A stretch of DNA of 64,000 nt from Phoenix dactylifera (taxonomy: Eukaryota > Streptophyta > Magnoliopsida > Arecales > Arecaceae). The notes beneath the pieces were generated by a model. The model worked only from the letters and a program-made list of their open reading frames with translations. It did no database searches and had not been told where the DNA came from. This document shows, one piece after another, positions 23,201 to 35,627 of the stretch. Position numbers and translations under genes: made by a program. How positions within the stretch are numbered: position 1 is the stretch's first letter; each line of letters begins with the position of its first letter. Location of the stretch: positions 1,612,001 to 1,676,000 of the forward strand of contig NC_052400.1 of the NCBI RefSeq assembly GCF_009389715.1, read 5' to 3'.

Positions 23201-26200
23201 TGGAAACTTGTTTCTCTATATCAGGGTTTCCAGCAGTCATTTTATGTTGCCAGCGTAAAAATCAATGGAAGGATTTGAGAGAATACATTTATATAGTCTT
23301 TTATCAATATGAACTGAGCATTCACATAGCATTGCATAGATTGTTTGATGGTTGTAAATAGTGAACATGTACTAGATGATTATATAGACAGCACTAAAAG
23401 TTCCATTTAAAAGAAACTGGCTAAAGTGGAAACTGTTTTGGTTAATGGATCAAGATGTTGTTTTCCTCTCTACCATTGCCATAGAATAAGAAAGACCTAG
23501 TATTCAGGAATTGTCTAGTGAAAGGTTCACAGAACCGATGTATTCTATCCTGTACCATGCATTCCATACCATATTATTATGGAACTAATACTCGGTATGG
23601 GGGGCGTAACAAGTATAGTAGGTTGAACCCATCCTCATACCGGATGTACCAACACTGTACCGGCATGGTACCAGTTTGAGGTTCGGTACCAAAATTGCGA
23701 ACCTTGGTCTAATATCATATTCATTGATCCTTCAGCTATTCAAGATAATCATTAAAGTTGTCAGCCAAGAAAAATGCCTTGGAATTATATCTATTCTACA
23801 AAATGATGGGAGATATAGTTACTAATTCTAAAATAAATTATAAAGTAACGAATGGAGGTATATGTGCTTCACAAATCTGGTGCAGCATGCCAATGTGATT
23901 TAAGGGAGTTTTACAGGACATATCTATAGCCAGCATTGTTTAAATTAGAACATTGAGCTAGAACTATATTAGATTGCAGCATGGATGAGAATGCTACACT
24001 AGAATGAGCTTGAGTGTTTCTTCAAGTGTGACGGAAAACAACAGAAATGGCATATTTTCATTTGAGGATTACTTTTTCAAAGGAAAGTTTGTTTTGAAGT
24101 TTTGAAAAGATTATATTTGAGGACTTGGGTGGGGCAGGAGGAAGGGTACTTAAATTTGATTGACAAAAAGCTGGTAAAAACTTAATATTTTTTTTTTTCA
24201 GAAGTTGCAATGGATATGAATAGGCTTGCCATGCAAGAGGATAGCCCATGGTGGCAGTTGGATAATTTCACAATTTGTGAAATTTTATGAAGGTGGTGGA
24301 AGAGGTGAGTATTAAAGATTTGAGATATTTTAATTGGCGTAACTTAAGGTGGTTGTGTACACTTAGTTGGTAAAGATGTTCATAATTTCTTCACTAAAAT
24401 TGCAGTCATGTCTATGAAGCTATTCAGTGCTGATAAAGTCAAGCAATTTTTTGAAATATGACATTCAGCCAATATACTGTGCTTTTTTGTGCATTTATTT
24501 TCATGACAGGAGGAAGACTGCTGATGGGTAGAATGCAATGCAGTTCTGATGTCAAGAACAAAAAGCTTGTTCCTGATACACATGATACATCAGTTAGCTG
24601 TTTTCTTCCATAAGACTTGTGAAAAGCTCTCTCATTCATCCCAATCAAGATACAAATATACAATCAGTACCAAAGTTGAATAGTATGAAGAGGAATCTCC
24701 TTGATCGGATTTTCTGGTCCCAGATTTTGGATAATTCTATCTCTTATTTGAGCATATCAGTTCGAGACAATTCTACTTACTATATCTAAATGAACTGATG
24801 CAAAGGTATTCCAGCATGAGTTTTCAACAGAATTCCCATAGTGCTGGGCTTGCTATTCTGGACCTAAGCTCTCCATAAATAGAATTTACCTTGCATTTGT
24901 AGTTCAGCTAACCCAATTGGAATGCTTAGTAGAACAGAATGCTTCTTTAATAAAATTAGACCATCATGCAAACATTTAGTTGGTTTCCTGTGAACTGATG
25001 ACTGAACAAGGCAGAATAATTAGAGGAAGAAAACTGAAAAAGAGGGGAGGAGAAAAAGAAGCAGGAAGAAAGAAGGTGCAGAGAGACAAAGAGAGTAATT
25101 ATGAAATAAAGGTAGAGTAGTCAGAAAATAATGGAACAAAGGTAAAAAAAGAATAAGGTGAAAAAAAATCTTCTGCACTCTGGCTCCTTGTCATCTGCAA
25201 TGGACAAGACATGCTGGTCTATATCAAATTATAGGAGTTGTTGATTGTTAGAAGTGCCCTTTCCTATCACAGCCCAGATGAAGAGACACTCTGTGGTGTA
25301 CAGAGTTTGGTGTATTTTTGGCTTATAATTGATTTCTTTCAATTTTTTTCTTATGTTAGAAGAAAGTTTGGTTGTAACAGAAATTTAAATGTTGTGGATG
25401 TTTGTGGCATAAAATGGATAGAACTGTCACATGTTTTTTCCCTCCTTTATTATAAGATAGATGAATGATGTTCAAAGGTACATATGTATTGTTATGTCAT
25501 TTTCACGGTGTTTAAGGATATTGGAAGAAAATAATTTAAATATGTACCTTTTCCAATGGTCAAAAATGCTACTAAAAGTAAATAAGTAAACTAGAGATAG
25601 ATTTATTGGTAGTTCAAACTCTCTTAGAAAGAAATTATAGCAGCAGCAGAATCACAAAAAACAGGCAATCAAAAATCTTTAGAGTCAGGAGTAACCATTG
25701 CTAAAGGTACAAAACACTGCTACTACAAAAAACCACAGAGGAAAAAGTGTTGCGAAAACTTAAAAAACTGTTGCTAAAAGAAAATAATTAGGAACAAACA
25801 AAACCATCACTAAAAGCCTACTAACCACCATTAAAAGCGAGAAACTAGTGACGGTTATGACCGGTGCTGTTATGGGTTTTAGTGATGGTTATACTGATAG
25901 TCGCTAATCTGTTGCTATACTTATAGTGGCAGGTTTATGAGAAAAGTTGTACAAACCATCATAAAAAGTTTGAGTGGCAGAATTTATGAGTTTAGCGACG
26001 GTTTTTTCCATTGCAAAAATGTTTTTTTTTTTTGTTGTGGAGATCGTTATTGGCACCAAGAAACTTAGGCATTTATTCATTTTATTTTGTTATTGGTGCC
26101 ACTCTTCATCTTGACGTAGTGGCGGGTTGCAACTTCAAATAAAATTGTTTTTTTCAGTGAATTTCTTCAATAATCTTATCAACCTATAGTTCTCTGTAAC

Positions 26201-28430
26201 TTGTTGAGCAGGTGATGTTTGCATGTGGCAAGTACAACTTGGTGCATGAATTTTTCAAGAAAGTGGAAAAGTCTTCTATTCCTGGTGCTTTGAATTACAA
26301 AGGTATTGGTGACTATTGAGTGAAACTTTTATGATTTTACTTGCTAAGTTCATTATTGAGCCCAACTTCTATTGCAGTTCTTGTGAATACTCTATGGAAA
26401 GAAGGGAGAATAGATGAAGCTGTATTAGCCGTAAAGGATATGGAAAGACGTGGGGTTGTAGGTTCAGCTAGTCTCTATTATGACCTTGCTCGTTGTCTTT
26501 GTAGCGCAGGAAGATGCCAAGAAGCACTACTCCAGGTCTGTATGTGATGTATTTATGCTTTATGCTGCTTATATTGGACAAGTTTGTTCACCCATAGCTT
26601 TATCTTGCCTCGTCTACAATTGTAGTTTGCAAGAATCTTTTCTTAGCAGCAACTAAATATGTTACCTTTGCAAAGAAATACATAAATGACTGGTAAAATG
26701 GTTTAAATAGAAGACAAGTTTGCAACCCTTCAAGTATTGTATATTTTTTATTGTAGCATCAGCTCATGATGCTGTGTCGTGTCTTAGTGGAGACAACTGC
26801 CACTCCCTGTCTTGTGGTACTTGAAAGTGAGTGAAGATAGGACAAGTTGCAAAGATACAATGATCTCCAACTAGAAAGATGCCATGGTCCTTCATGTAAC
26901 TCGTCAATGCAATAAATGCCTAAACTATATACTTCCACATATATTACATTATACATGCAACAACATTACCTTTAACACTTGAAAACGACATAATGTAACT
27001 TGTCGGTGCAATAAATGCCTAAACTATATACTTACACAGATATTACATTATACAGACAACACATTACCTTGAACACTTGAACGTGACATAATATGTGATG
27101 TTTTTAACCACAATCATTGATGTACTTTTGCTTATCTTAATAAATCTATGACCACTATCTACTGCTTGTGTTATTACTATTATAAAAAAAAATATTTTTG
27201 GACATGCTGGTATGACTTTCACCTTATGATTATGCATATTTTACAGCTGAAAGAAGTTGTAACTGGTGTTTGTGTTTCTTTCTGCAGATCAACAATATAT
27301 GCAAGGTTGCGAAGAAGCCTTTAGTTGTGACATACACCGGACTGATTCAAGCCTGTCTGGACTCTGGAAGCATTGAAAATGCCAGATATATCTTTAATCA
27401 AATGCATAAATTTTGCTCACCCAACGTTGTAACATGCAACATCATGTTGAAATCATATATAGATCATGACATGTTTGAAGAAGCAAAGGATCTGTTTGAG
27501 AAGATTTTGGATGGCAGCCATCATATTACCAGAAAAACTGATTTGAGTCACAAGGTTGTACCAGATAAGTTTACATTCAATACCATGATGGAAGCATGTG
27601 CCAAAACAAAGAATTGGCATGATTTTGAGAATGCGTATCAACAAATGCTGCATCATGGATACCACTTTGACACTAGAAGGCATCTTCATATGGTGCTCGA
27701 TGCTTTCAGAGCTGGAAAGGTGATTTTTTGCTCCATTTTGTCTCTGCTTCTATTTTTGACTCCATCATGAACAAACTTTAGTTTTCTTATATACTTGCGG
27801 AGTTACTAAAACCTTCAAAATACTTTATTGCATTTTTCGCTAACTAAAAGATTTGGCTTTTAAATGCAACAAAATCATATATTATGTTTGGTTCCTTAAC
27901 TATTCATAATTTCTATTTCGTTCCATTATTTTTTCATTGATCACTATTTTCTGCTTAAAATTGATCTTTTACATTCAAATGCTGCTGCAATTGAGTAAAT
28001 TACTATCTTAGAAAAAATTGAACATCATATCATGGTTTTATCAGAACTGCTTTTCATCATACTTCAGGGGCAAGTACTGGAGACGACATGGGAGCACCTG
28101 ATTCATTTTGGTTGTATACCGCCGCCACCTATCATCAAAGAAAGATTTTGCATAAAATTGACAGAAGATGAACCTATGGCAGCCATCTCTTGCATTGACG
28201 TACATCAGGAGATTGAGATGAACGCATTCTCCAAGAAGTCATGGTTAAATCTACTCAAGAGCAAATCCAGTTGCTTAAAAAAGAACACCATTGTTAGGTT
28301 ATATCATAAGCTCAAAGACCTTATTGCTGAAACTGATCACCCTCACCCAGTGTACCGCAATCTTTTGAATGCTTGTACAGAACTTGATTCCTGTGTAACA
28401 ACTTTTGCAGACTTGCCCAATGATCGGTAA
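17232..28430 (+). CDS. EMB2279: chloroplast-type pentatricopeptide repeat protein, At1g30610/EMB2279-like
   Basis: Exons 17232-18205, 20112-20303, 21775-21856, 21943-22134, 22233-22346, 26212-26302, 26378-26535, 27288-27719 and 28068-28430 join in phase to 865 residues, all with GT-AG borders. Residues 1-~70 are rich in Ser/Thr/Arg with few acids, consistent with a plastid transit peptide. About 70-320 is a poorly conserved, basic spacer. From ~340 the conserved part begins (REWEFSKMMHSAQFKFSDH, GNWRRVLQVVQWLQ), followed by PPR units such as PDLVVYNAVLNACVQQKQWE, VTYTGLIQACLDSG and FTFNTMMEACAKTKNW. Known EMB2279 is needed for embryo development, presumably through plastid RNA binding. The related DG1 (At5g67570) is the main alternative. 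The start is the first ATG of an ATG-ATG-ATG run. A possible extra terminal exon at 28520-28646 would replace the final stop. Confidence 0.9.
18870..18883. repeat. 14-bp target duplication, left copy
   Basis: TTGGCCCAGATCAA, identical to 19065-19078. It flanks the 181-bp intronic element. Confidence 0.85.
18884..19064. mobile_element. 181-bp GTACC-rich non-autonomous element in intron 1 of EMB2279-like gene
   Basis: Bounded by a perfect 14-bp direct repeat. The left end GGTACGCC and the right end GGCGTACA form a 7-bp inverted repeat (GTACGCC). The interior is rich in GTAC/CGGT words and includes a run of 10 G at 18967-18976. There is no poly(A) or poly(T) tail and no coding capacity. The class is unclear: 14 bp is long for most cut-and-paste families, yet the retroposon tail is missing. 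Confidence 0.7.
19065..19078. repeat. 14-bp target duplication, right copy
   Basis: Identical to 18870-18883. Confidence 0.85.
20868..20885. repeat. perfect 8-bp-stem hairpin in GC-rich intronic block
   Basis: CCACGCGG (20868-20875) and CCGCGTGG (20878-20885) are reverse complements separated by 2 nt. Confidence 0.85.
20944..20979. repeat. 10-bp-stem hairpin in GC-rich intronic block
   Basis: GCGCGGGCAC (20944-20953) and GTGCCCGCGC (20970-20979) are perfect reverse complements with a 16-nt loop. Confidence 0.85.
23522..23705. mobile_element. GTACC-rich ~184-bp element in intron 5 of EMB2279-like gene
   Basis: The ends AAGGTTCACA (23522-23531) and TGCGAACCTT (23696-23705) form a 10-bp terminal inverted repeat with one mismatch. 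The interior repeats CCATACC, GTACCGG and GGTACC. No clear target duplication was found and there is no coding capacity. It is probably a MITE-like element of the same compositional family as 18884-19064. Confidence 0.55.
25715..26040. mobile_element. CACTA-like non-autonomous element in intron 5 of EMB2279-like gene
   Basis: The left end has CACTGCTACTACAAAAAACC. The right end, read in reverse, is CCACAACAAAAAAAAAAAAC, a loose terminal inverted repeat. Internal subterminal words alternate orientation: CGTCACTAAAAG-like, GTGACGGTTAT, GTGATGGTTAT and TAGCGACGGTTTT. These CGACGG/ACTAAAA words are typical of plant CACTA-derived elements. The copy is decayed, boundaries are approximate and no transposase is encoded. 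Confidence 0.4.
26895..27090. repeat. two-copy ~99-bp tandem duplication in intron 7 of EMB2279-like gene
   Basis: TGTAACTCGTCAATGCAATA at 26895 and TGTAACTTGTCGGTGCAATA at 26994 begin two diverged units. Both continue through TAAATGCCTAAACTATATAC and end in GACATAAT. Confidence 0.8.
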
Positions 28431-28519
28431 ATGCTGCCATGTAATGTATAATCAAAGCTTTAAAAAGAAGAGGTTTTCCTGTCACCATATATTTGTCAAA
28501 TGAATGTGATTCTTTGCAG

Positions 28520-28646
28520 ACCTGTTCGTAATTATGGACAAGCAAGTAGCAAGTGCAAGAATGCCTTTAGAGGCCAATTGCCAATCAGAATTCAGTGGAT
28601 TCCTTTGATCATACTTGCACAAATGCACTCCTCTGATATAACTTAA
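28520..28646 (+). CDS. possible alternative last exon of the EMB2279-like gene
   Basis: If the sequence CG|GTAAAT at 28427 is used as a donor, the acceptor TTTGCAG at 28513-28519 joins in phase to a 127-nt exon adding about 41 residues (starting PVRNYGQASSKC) before TAA at 28644-28646. The unspliced reading stops at 28428-28430. Both are structurally allowed. The added residues show no recognisable motif, so this is a candidate isoform only. Confidence 0.35.
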
Positions 28647-31600
28647 AGTGAAGGGCATGAAATTAAGCGAGGAGAATGTTGTTGTATTTGTTCTCTGAAC
28701 TTTCTTGTTTCTTGTTTCTTTTTCTCTCTCTTCTTTTGTCCGATCTTGCTATTTTTACCCCAGACTGACAGGAGAAGAAGCCCAGCCAAAACTGCGGTGA
28801 GGGCTAGATCAAATCCAAGTCATTAATATCCAACAGCTATTAACTTACCAACTTAATCAATATGCATTCTCCATTTACTCCAACAATTTTGATCAGTGGA
28901 ATCATTACCAATCCTCAAATGCTCTAGTGTTTTAAATAAATCATTTGCATAGGACACATCAAATACTAGTGTTAGTAAAAAAAAAAACAAAACCTGATTT
29001 AATTTAGAAACTTGGAAAAATTATGATCATAAGTGTCCTCACACTCCATGTATGATGGCTCCATAATTGCATTTAAAGGTAGATTATATGGTTCTCCGTA
29101 ATTTTAATTGTTTCACCGGCAGCAGAAAACTAAATTCAATTTGTCAGGATGCACCTTAGAAAACACCCCAAAATCAAGGATATTGAACGAGAAAAACTAA
29201 CTGATCTTAAGAAACTAAATTGCATGGGCCATATAGCATGCGGATGTTTCTCCTATCCTCATCCCTCTTATCTGTAAAGTTTATTGCTTTGCAAAATTTG
29301 TTCTGCTCTCTCTCCTTTCAAGGCTGTCCGAAACTATATATTCCTTAAAGACTCCACCTGAGATAGAAAAGCTTCCAAGGAAGCATTCTAATACCCTCAG
29401 TCCCTTTAAACCTGTGGTCATCTTCCATACTTCATAAGGGTGGGAAAGCATAAAGGCCATGACCATAATTCAAAGGCTTTAAGAATATGCCTTGTGGGAG
29501 ATAAAGAAGTTTTGACACCAACCAAAAAGGCTGGGGCCTATTCTTTTTGGTGTTCAACAACTTGAAGCAATGAGTCCTCATTTATCATTTGGTGCCTTTA
29601 CTTTTTATGGTACTTTGTGAGGCTGAAGTACCACATTTTGCCTCCACTTTACTCGTGAGAGCTAAGGAAAAGCAAAAGATAAGTGATGCCCTTTAATATG
29701 CTGCTCCTTGTTCCATGATTAGAATAGGCAAAAAGTATAGAGCTGCAAGTTGATTGAATTTTAACCAAAACCACGATAGGAATTTATCATGACTTTGTTG
29801 ATGCAAATTATGCAAAAATTGGGACATTTCCCACTCGGTCAGGATCACGAGTTTCAGACCAACAACATCAGCATTTTGCCCCATGGAGAGTTGTACAGCC
29901 CTTGATGGATGCTATGTCATCTGATCGTGGAGATAGACGACTATCAAATACTCAAAGATAATGTGTTGCGTATTGCACACAACGTACACCATACACTATA
30001 TGATAGCCATCTGTCTTTATGATTAGATGATGTGGCAGCTATTGAGGTTATACAGCTTTCTGCGGTGCAAAATATGCATTGTATAGGATCCAAACTCAAC
30101 ATTAGACATGCTAGAGGCAATACATGGGGACCAAAAATCATGATCCGTGAGTAGAACTTCTTTAGCCAATTCTTGATTATGTTTGATTCCAACTTTGACC
30201 GATTTGCACCATATGAATATGTGGGTGTTTCATTAAGTCCTGCTTGATGCCTGCTAGTTTTTTTTTTTTTTTTTTTAGCAATACACGTTTATTTAGAGTT
30301 TAAATATCATCTATTTCATACTTAGATCCAAGAACAAAAATATCTACAAACATCTAAATGTAAATCATTTTGTAAAAAATAAGATTCATATTTTTTGTAA
30401 ATTGATAATCAGGTATACTTCTTCTGCAAAATTCACTAAAGTATAAAACATTTAAATATTCCTTTTTAGGGCTTATACTTAGCAAGCACCAAAGCAAACT
30501 AATGGACACCAAATTTTGGACCCATCGGGCATGGATAAGAGAACCTTAGAAGGAGGCTCTCAGCCACAATTCTAAAACTCTCTAATCGCCACCTACCTCC
30601 ATTGAAGGTTGGAAGACTATAAGGCTTTGAAAGGCTACAAGGCTCAAGATTTATAATTGGAGATGTGGATGTACGGCAATACTTTAGATGAAAAAGATGA
30701 GTTGAAATCACTTTCCAAAGCTATGTAGAAATCCATCATTCTATATATCAGACTTGATCTGAGCCCATTAGACCAAGCAAAAAAATATTTCAAAATCGTA
30801 TCTAGCACCTAAGACTAAGATTTAACAGTGTTGCTATCCTAGTTCTGAAAAATAAATTTATAAACCATCGCTATTTTGTTATGCACCCCCTAGTGTTACC
30901 ATCATTGAAATTTGAAAGTCATGTTAGAAATCATTATCGTTTGCTCTAACAACTTGCTTGCATTTTAACATTTTTTGAACCAAAAGAATAGCTGATATGA
31001 TAGTAGTACTTAGCCATCAGATTGCAGAACAATGGGTGGCAACAATAGAAGACAAGTTAGAATAAATTACAAAACCTCCTTCTGAGATCAGTGATAAATT
31101 TTATTTATACCTAATAGTTTGAAAAATCTATGCTTATCTCATTGAGGTTTATTTTAATCTAATATTTTAAGCCATAACTTAATGGAACATTAGTCAAACT
31201 GTTAATCTTAAATGGAACCCAAGTATCATGTTAGAAAAAAATTAAAGAATGATCAAAATAATCTTAGTTGATGTAACAACTATCTCAGGATACAAAAAAA
31301 AATGTGCACCCTCCTTCTCGTTCGAAGGCAATTTTGATTTTTCACATTAGGTAAAAGGTTAGTTTAACTTAGTATAAGTGTAGATTTTATAAATTACTAA
31401 GAAATATAAGCCTCATTCGGATTTTGTAATTTACTCTTAAAATATTGCTGGACATGAAGTCTGTTTTGTCAGAATTTTAAAAAAAAAATCATATTATCAT
31501 TTATACTAACCGATACAAATGTTAATTTAGAGTATGTCATAGTTAAATAATAAAAACCATATGATGCTCATTACCGATTTCTATAATTTTTTTCCCTCTA

Positions 31601-32814
31601 TATCTACACTTCAATTGGCGATATGCTATTTGGGCTTTAAATAGTTTATTACAGAATCAAAGAACCTGCCAGCCATAAACCATTACCTTAGGTTGCATAA
31701 CATTAAAGTGGTTATTACCTACAATTATTCAAGATAGGCTTCAAGATTTTTGTATGTTGAGGTTTAGTTTTGATCTTCTCTGTTGTGTCTTTGTTTTGCT
31801 TTCCCTCCCTTTTACCCCCTTTCTCTATGCCTTCATTCTCTTAATAAAGCTGGTGGAGACTTTATCTCCATTTACCACAAAAAACACTGCATGTATGCAT
31901 GAAACCTGGACACTCTCAGACTGCTGCCAAAACCATTAGATTGGATAGGAACTGGATCTAATTTGCAATCAAAGGCACGTTTGGATTGAAACACAAGTTA
32001 AGTTAGACTGATAGCAAATTATATTTGCTCACACCTCTTAGGCCCCATGTCATAAGGTTGCAAGTCGATTGACTTGACCAAGATTTTGCACAAAGTAGCT
32101 GACCCAAGTTGACATCTACCTGAAGCTTAGACCCATTGAGTAAGCATGGTTGCCAGTGAGGAACAATCTAAGCTGCAATTTCTATGCATGCAAATCTTTT
32201 TTATTTTTTTTAAATGTATTCTCCTATGGGAGGGTTGGGTTGCCTCATATCCATCATTATAATTGGATTTGCAATTGATGTTGTGATTCATAATGAGTCT
32301 TCCAAATTAAGATAATCTTTAATTAAGTTGAATACGGATTTCAAACTATTGGGACATCCCAGTCAAATCAAATTAAACCTCATAATTTTTTTTTCTGAAA
32401 AATGAAAATTTAGCACCTTGCATACTATAGACACAATGCGAATGAAGCCCTAATTAGACCTCAGCCGAGAAAGTAATGACGAGACATATATCGAAATCTT
32501 AAACCTAAACTAGTTAAATAATGTTAGCATCCCAAAATAATATGCCCTTCACCTCTTTTAAGATTGCCTACAACAACTGTTCATTATTGTAGCATTTCAA
32601 ACTTACCTGTTGTAGAACTACAAACCCACCACCAGATGATCCATAAACAAAAGAGTTGTTGCATTTGCTGATCAGCTACTTGTTGCATAATTTTGAACAC
32701 CATAGTCTGCATCCAACTAGTTGACACTTGCTCATCTAGCTTCAATTTGTGCATCGAAAAAAATTCTGTAATTACCAATGTCTCCTAAAGGAATAGAGGT
32801 TAGACCACATGTTT
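28647..32814. other. intergenic, no gene seen
   Basis: AT-rich DNA between the EMB2279-like gene and the LINE remnant. Only short, composition-driven open frames occur. A T run followed by AGCAATACACG at 30256-30280 could be another retroposon tail on the minus strand but has no identifiable body. Confidence 0.5.
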
Positions 32815-32816
32815 GT

Positions 32817-33066
32817 TTTTTTTTTTTTTTTTTTGGCTAATGTAGATGTATCATACATGACGAATACGAATACATCTAAATCCTCCTCCCTCAAGTCTTT
32901 CCAGAATGGTTAGCCACATAAGAGCCTACTCTGTCTGCTGCCCTGTTGGCCTCTCGTTATATATGCTTTGTCTGATTGGTCATTTCCCCACACACCATAG
33001 TCCGAATGTTTCTAAGCAGCGGGTGGTCGCCCATACCACCCACACTCTGTTGGATCCAACCGAACT
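32817..33066 (-). mobile_element. decayed LINE tail, same family as 961-1270
   Basis: A T run (minus-strand poly(A)) is followed by GGCTAATGTAGATGTATCATAC, aligning with the GCTAAAGCGGGCGATTCATAC start of the 961 copy. Reading the minus strand in pieces gives GDHPLLRNI and VGSYVANHSG, matching the RNase H tail of the intact copies but broken by stops and frame changes. Similarity ends near TTGGATCCAACC (33051-33062). No convincing target duplication was found. Confidence 0.7.
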
Positions 33067-35627
33067 TTTGTTTCTCTTTAAAAATCCATGTCCAACGGAA
33101 GTGTTGCGTTTGGTTGTCACATAAGTACATGCCCCAAATCTCCTCCATAGATTATATCCCAACTCCACCACCTGAAGGGCTGGTGGGCACAACAAAACGA
33201 GACAAGAAAAGTAGCTCTCTTGAATAGCATGGTCCCCCTCCTCACCCCTTCTTAATCACTGCAGTTGGAGACCCAATTATTTCGTTTCCCTTTCCTTATT
33301 GAATACTCTGATTATTTACTAAGCTTATGTGAATTGTGGAGTGTTTTGTAATCTATAATTCAAGCAAATCCCATCTGTAAACATTATATAAATATAAAGC
33401 TGCACTTGGTCTTGTGGATTCTCATTTAGTATCATATATAATCCAAACAGAGACCAATAAGCTACTATTTTCATGGTTCTATAAAATCACAAATTTTGCA
33501 GTGGTTCATAACTTGGCATCTACAACTTTAGGATTTGAACTAGTGGCTCGAATATGACATTTGTTGAATCTTAAAAATTTGACTATGATGACTAGATACT
33601 TGGCCATTGTAAACCACTTGCCGTTTAGTATAAGCTGAATGCTAAGCATTTAATTTTATTGAGATTTTTTAACTCCACAATAGGAAGAGGTCAAAAGAAT
33701 CAAGGAGTGGCTTGCTGCTCAACCACATGTTTTTATTTCTTATAAAAAAAAAAAACAAAAGAAAGAAAGAGGAGAAACCACATTGTTTCTTGCCATATTG
33801 AGTGAATGGAGGTTTTATAGATTATTATATATCTCCTTGATAGTTCAATTATATAGGAAAGGGAAAAATAGTTTTATAACACCTTGATTCCTATATTTGA
33901 TAAGAAGTTTAATTTGCCTAGCTTAGGTATGAGCAAGTCCTACATGTAAATGCTTTAGGACAATAAAATGCAAATCTTAGACAATCCCATAAAGTTATTG
34001 AAGAGTTATGAGAAATATTTTTACTAACTAAAGTAAGGGAATGGTCCAGTACGAATTTCTTGGTGAGCAAGAGCTAGAAAGGCATAAAGAGTTGGCCCAC
34101 TTCAAAAGCTAATAATTTGAATTTTGATGTGATTAATTTAATTAGAGAGAAGGGATTGATTAATGAAAAACGACACTATTTTAAATTTCAGTTCATGTTT
34201 TCTTAGATTAAGATCCAGAAGCAAGCCATTCATAGCAAGGTGTGAAATCTTGGTATTATCAAGGCAATTTCAAATACACACATATATAAATTCAATACTA
34301 ACATTAGTCCAATTATAATTACACAAGGCTAGTTTTGGTGATAAGCATATGTGAAGTTTTGTATATCCAATAAGGACATGTCATCTATTTGTAATGAAGC
34401 TATTCAAAAAAAAATACTTGTAACAATGCCTTGCTTCAGTTTTAATTTTATGGCACCTTCAATATTTTCTACTTGCGATTATAGTTGAAGGAATAGGCCG
34501 TTCAAAAATTATTCTTCATATTTTCTTTCTGAAATGCAAATACATATAATTAGCTCTACACAGAGAGATATATAGACACATAAAAGAAAAAAAAAAATTA
34601 AAAACTTGTTTGAATATTCCTACATGAATATCTTATAAAAATCAGACCTGTTGGCCTACTCACCATATTTTTTTAGGAATCCATTAAAGTCTCGGCCTTC
34701 TAAAAGTGAGCTTGTTGGCCCACCTTAAAATTATAGTTGTAGGCATGATGGTCTATAAGATTCGGATTGGAAGGATGTTGGATTGCTTCGTAGCTACGAA
34801 TCCAACAGAAAATTTAGTCCAAATCCTAACTGTTTACGAAATATGATGCACAAATCTAAGTAATCTCCCATCTTCCTCGCATATTCCCAAACTCAAGTGT
34901 CTGAAAAACAGGAATATCCCTCATTTTACCCTCAATTTACTTCAATCATTCATTTCCCCAACATGCTCACTTTCCATAAAGATCCCTTCCATTCCACCTT
35001 TTTTCCACTGCATCCCTTCCACAAAAACTCACCTCCCACCTCTCCATGTGTTGGATTCATTCCAAATTATCCCATTAAACTAAACTTTGAGTGATGATAG
35101 GTAGGATAGAGGACTAAAATATGAAGGTCATTGAACTCTTACAATAATGACAATAACAACCCCACAATTATAAAATTCCCCCACTCCATTCCCCACCGCC
35201 TTGTTACTTTTATTGTTAGTAGGGATATGAGAGGGGCACGCAAAGAGAATCGTCAAATAGAAAGAGGGGAGAGAGAGGGAGTAAAAGAAAAAAGAAAAAA
35301 AAAAAATCAACTACGTAGCGAAACTTTATATTCTCCTGCTTCTCCTCGTCCGCCTCGTCTCGTTTCCTATCTGTTTATAATAACTCCAAAATTTTATCTC
35401 GGGGTTTTCTTGTAGCTTAGAATTCTAAATTATCGAGGGGGAGAGCATCAAAAAGAGAGCTTTGTTTTTTGGCCTCAGCTCTGCTCAGATCTCACCTACC
35501 CCACGGAGAACCCTAACCCTAGAATCGGCCAGAAAAGAGAAGTTTCTTGTTTTTTTCTTTTCATATTCGCTACTTATCTCTGTTGCAATTTCGAGTTTTA
35601 GGGTTTTAATCGGAGGGAGGGTGGAAG
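33067..35627. other. intergenic and promoter/5' UTR of PAT1 gene
   Basis: No coding signal up to ~35.3 kb. Upstream of the PAT1 ATG the sequence turns CT-rich. CTTTATATTC at about 35323-35332 could be a TATA element. A telomere-like AACCCTAACCCTAG box lies at about 35511-35524, a motif common in 5' regions of plant genes of the expression machinery. Confidence 0.5.
35511..35524 (+). promoter_or_regulatory. telo-box-like motif in PAT1 5' region
   Basis: AACCCTAACCCTAG about 105 bp before the ATG. Telo-boxes (AAACCCTAA) are known near transcription starts of plant translation-related genes. The role here is inferred. Confidence 0.45.

Noticed and set aside
32804..33732. ACCACATGTTT at 32804 and 33722 as a TSD for the second LINE tail
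   Set aside because: LINE similarity ends near 33066, far from the right-hand copy. An 11-bp match at that distance can be chance.
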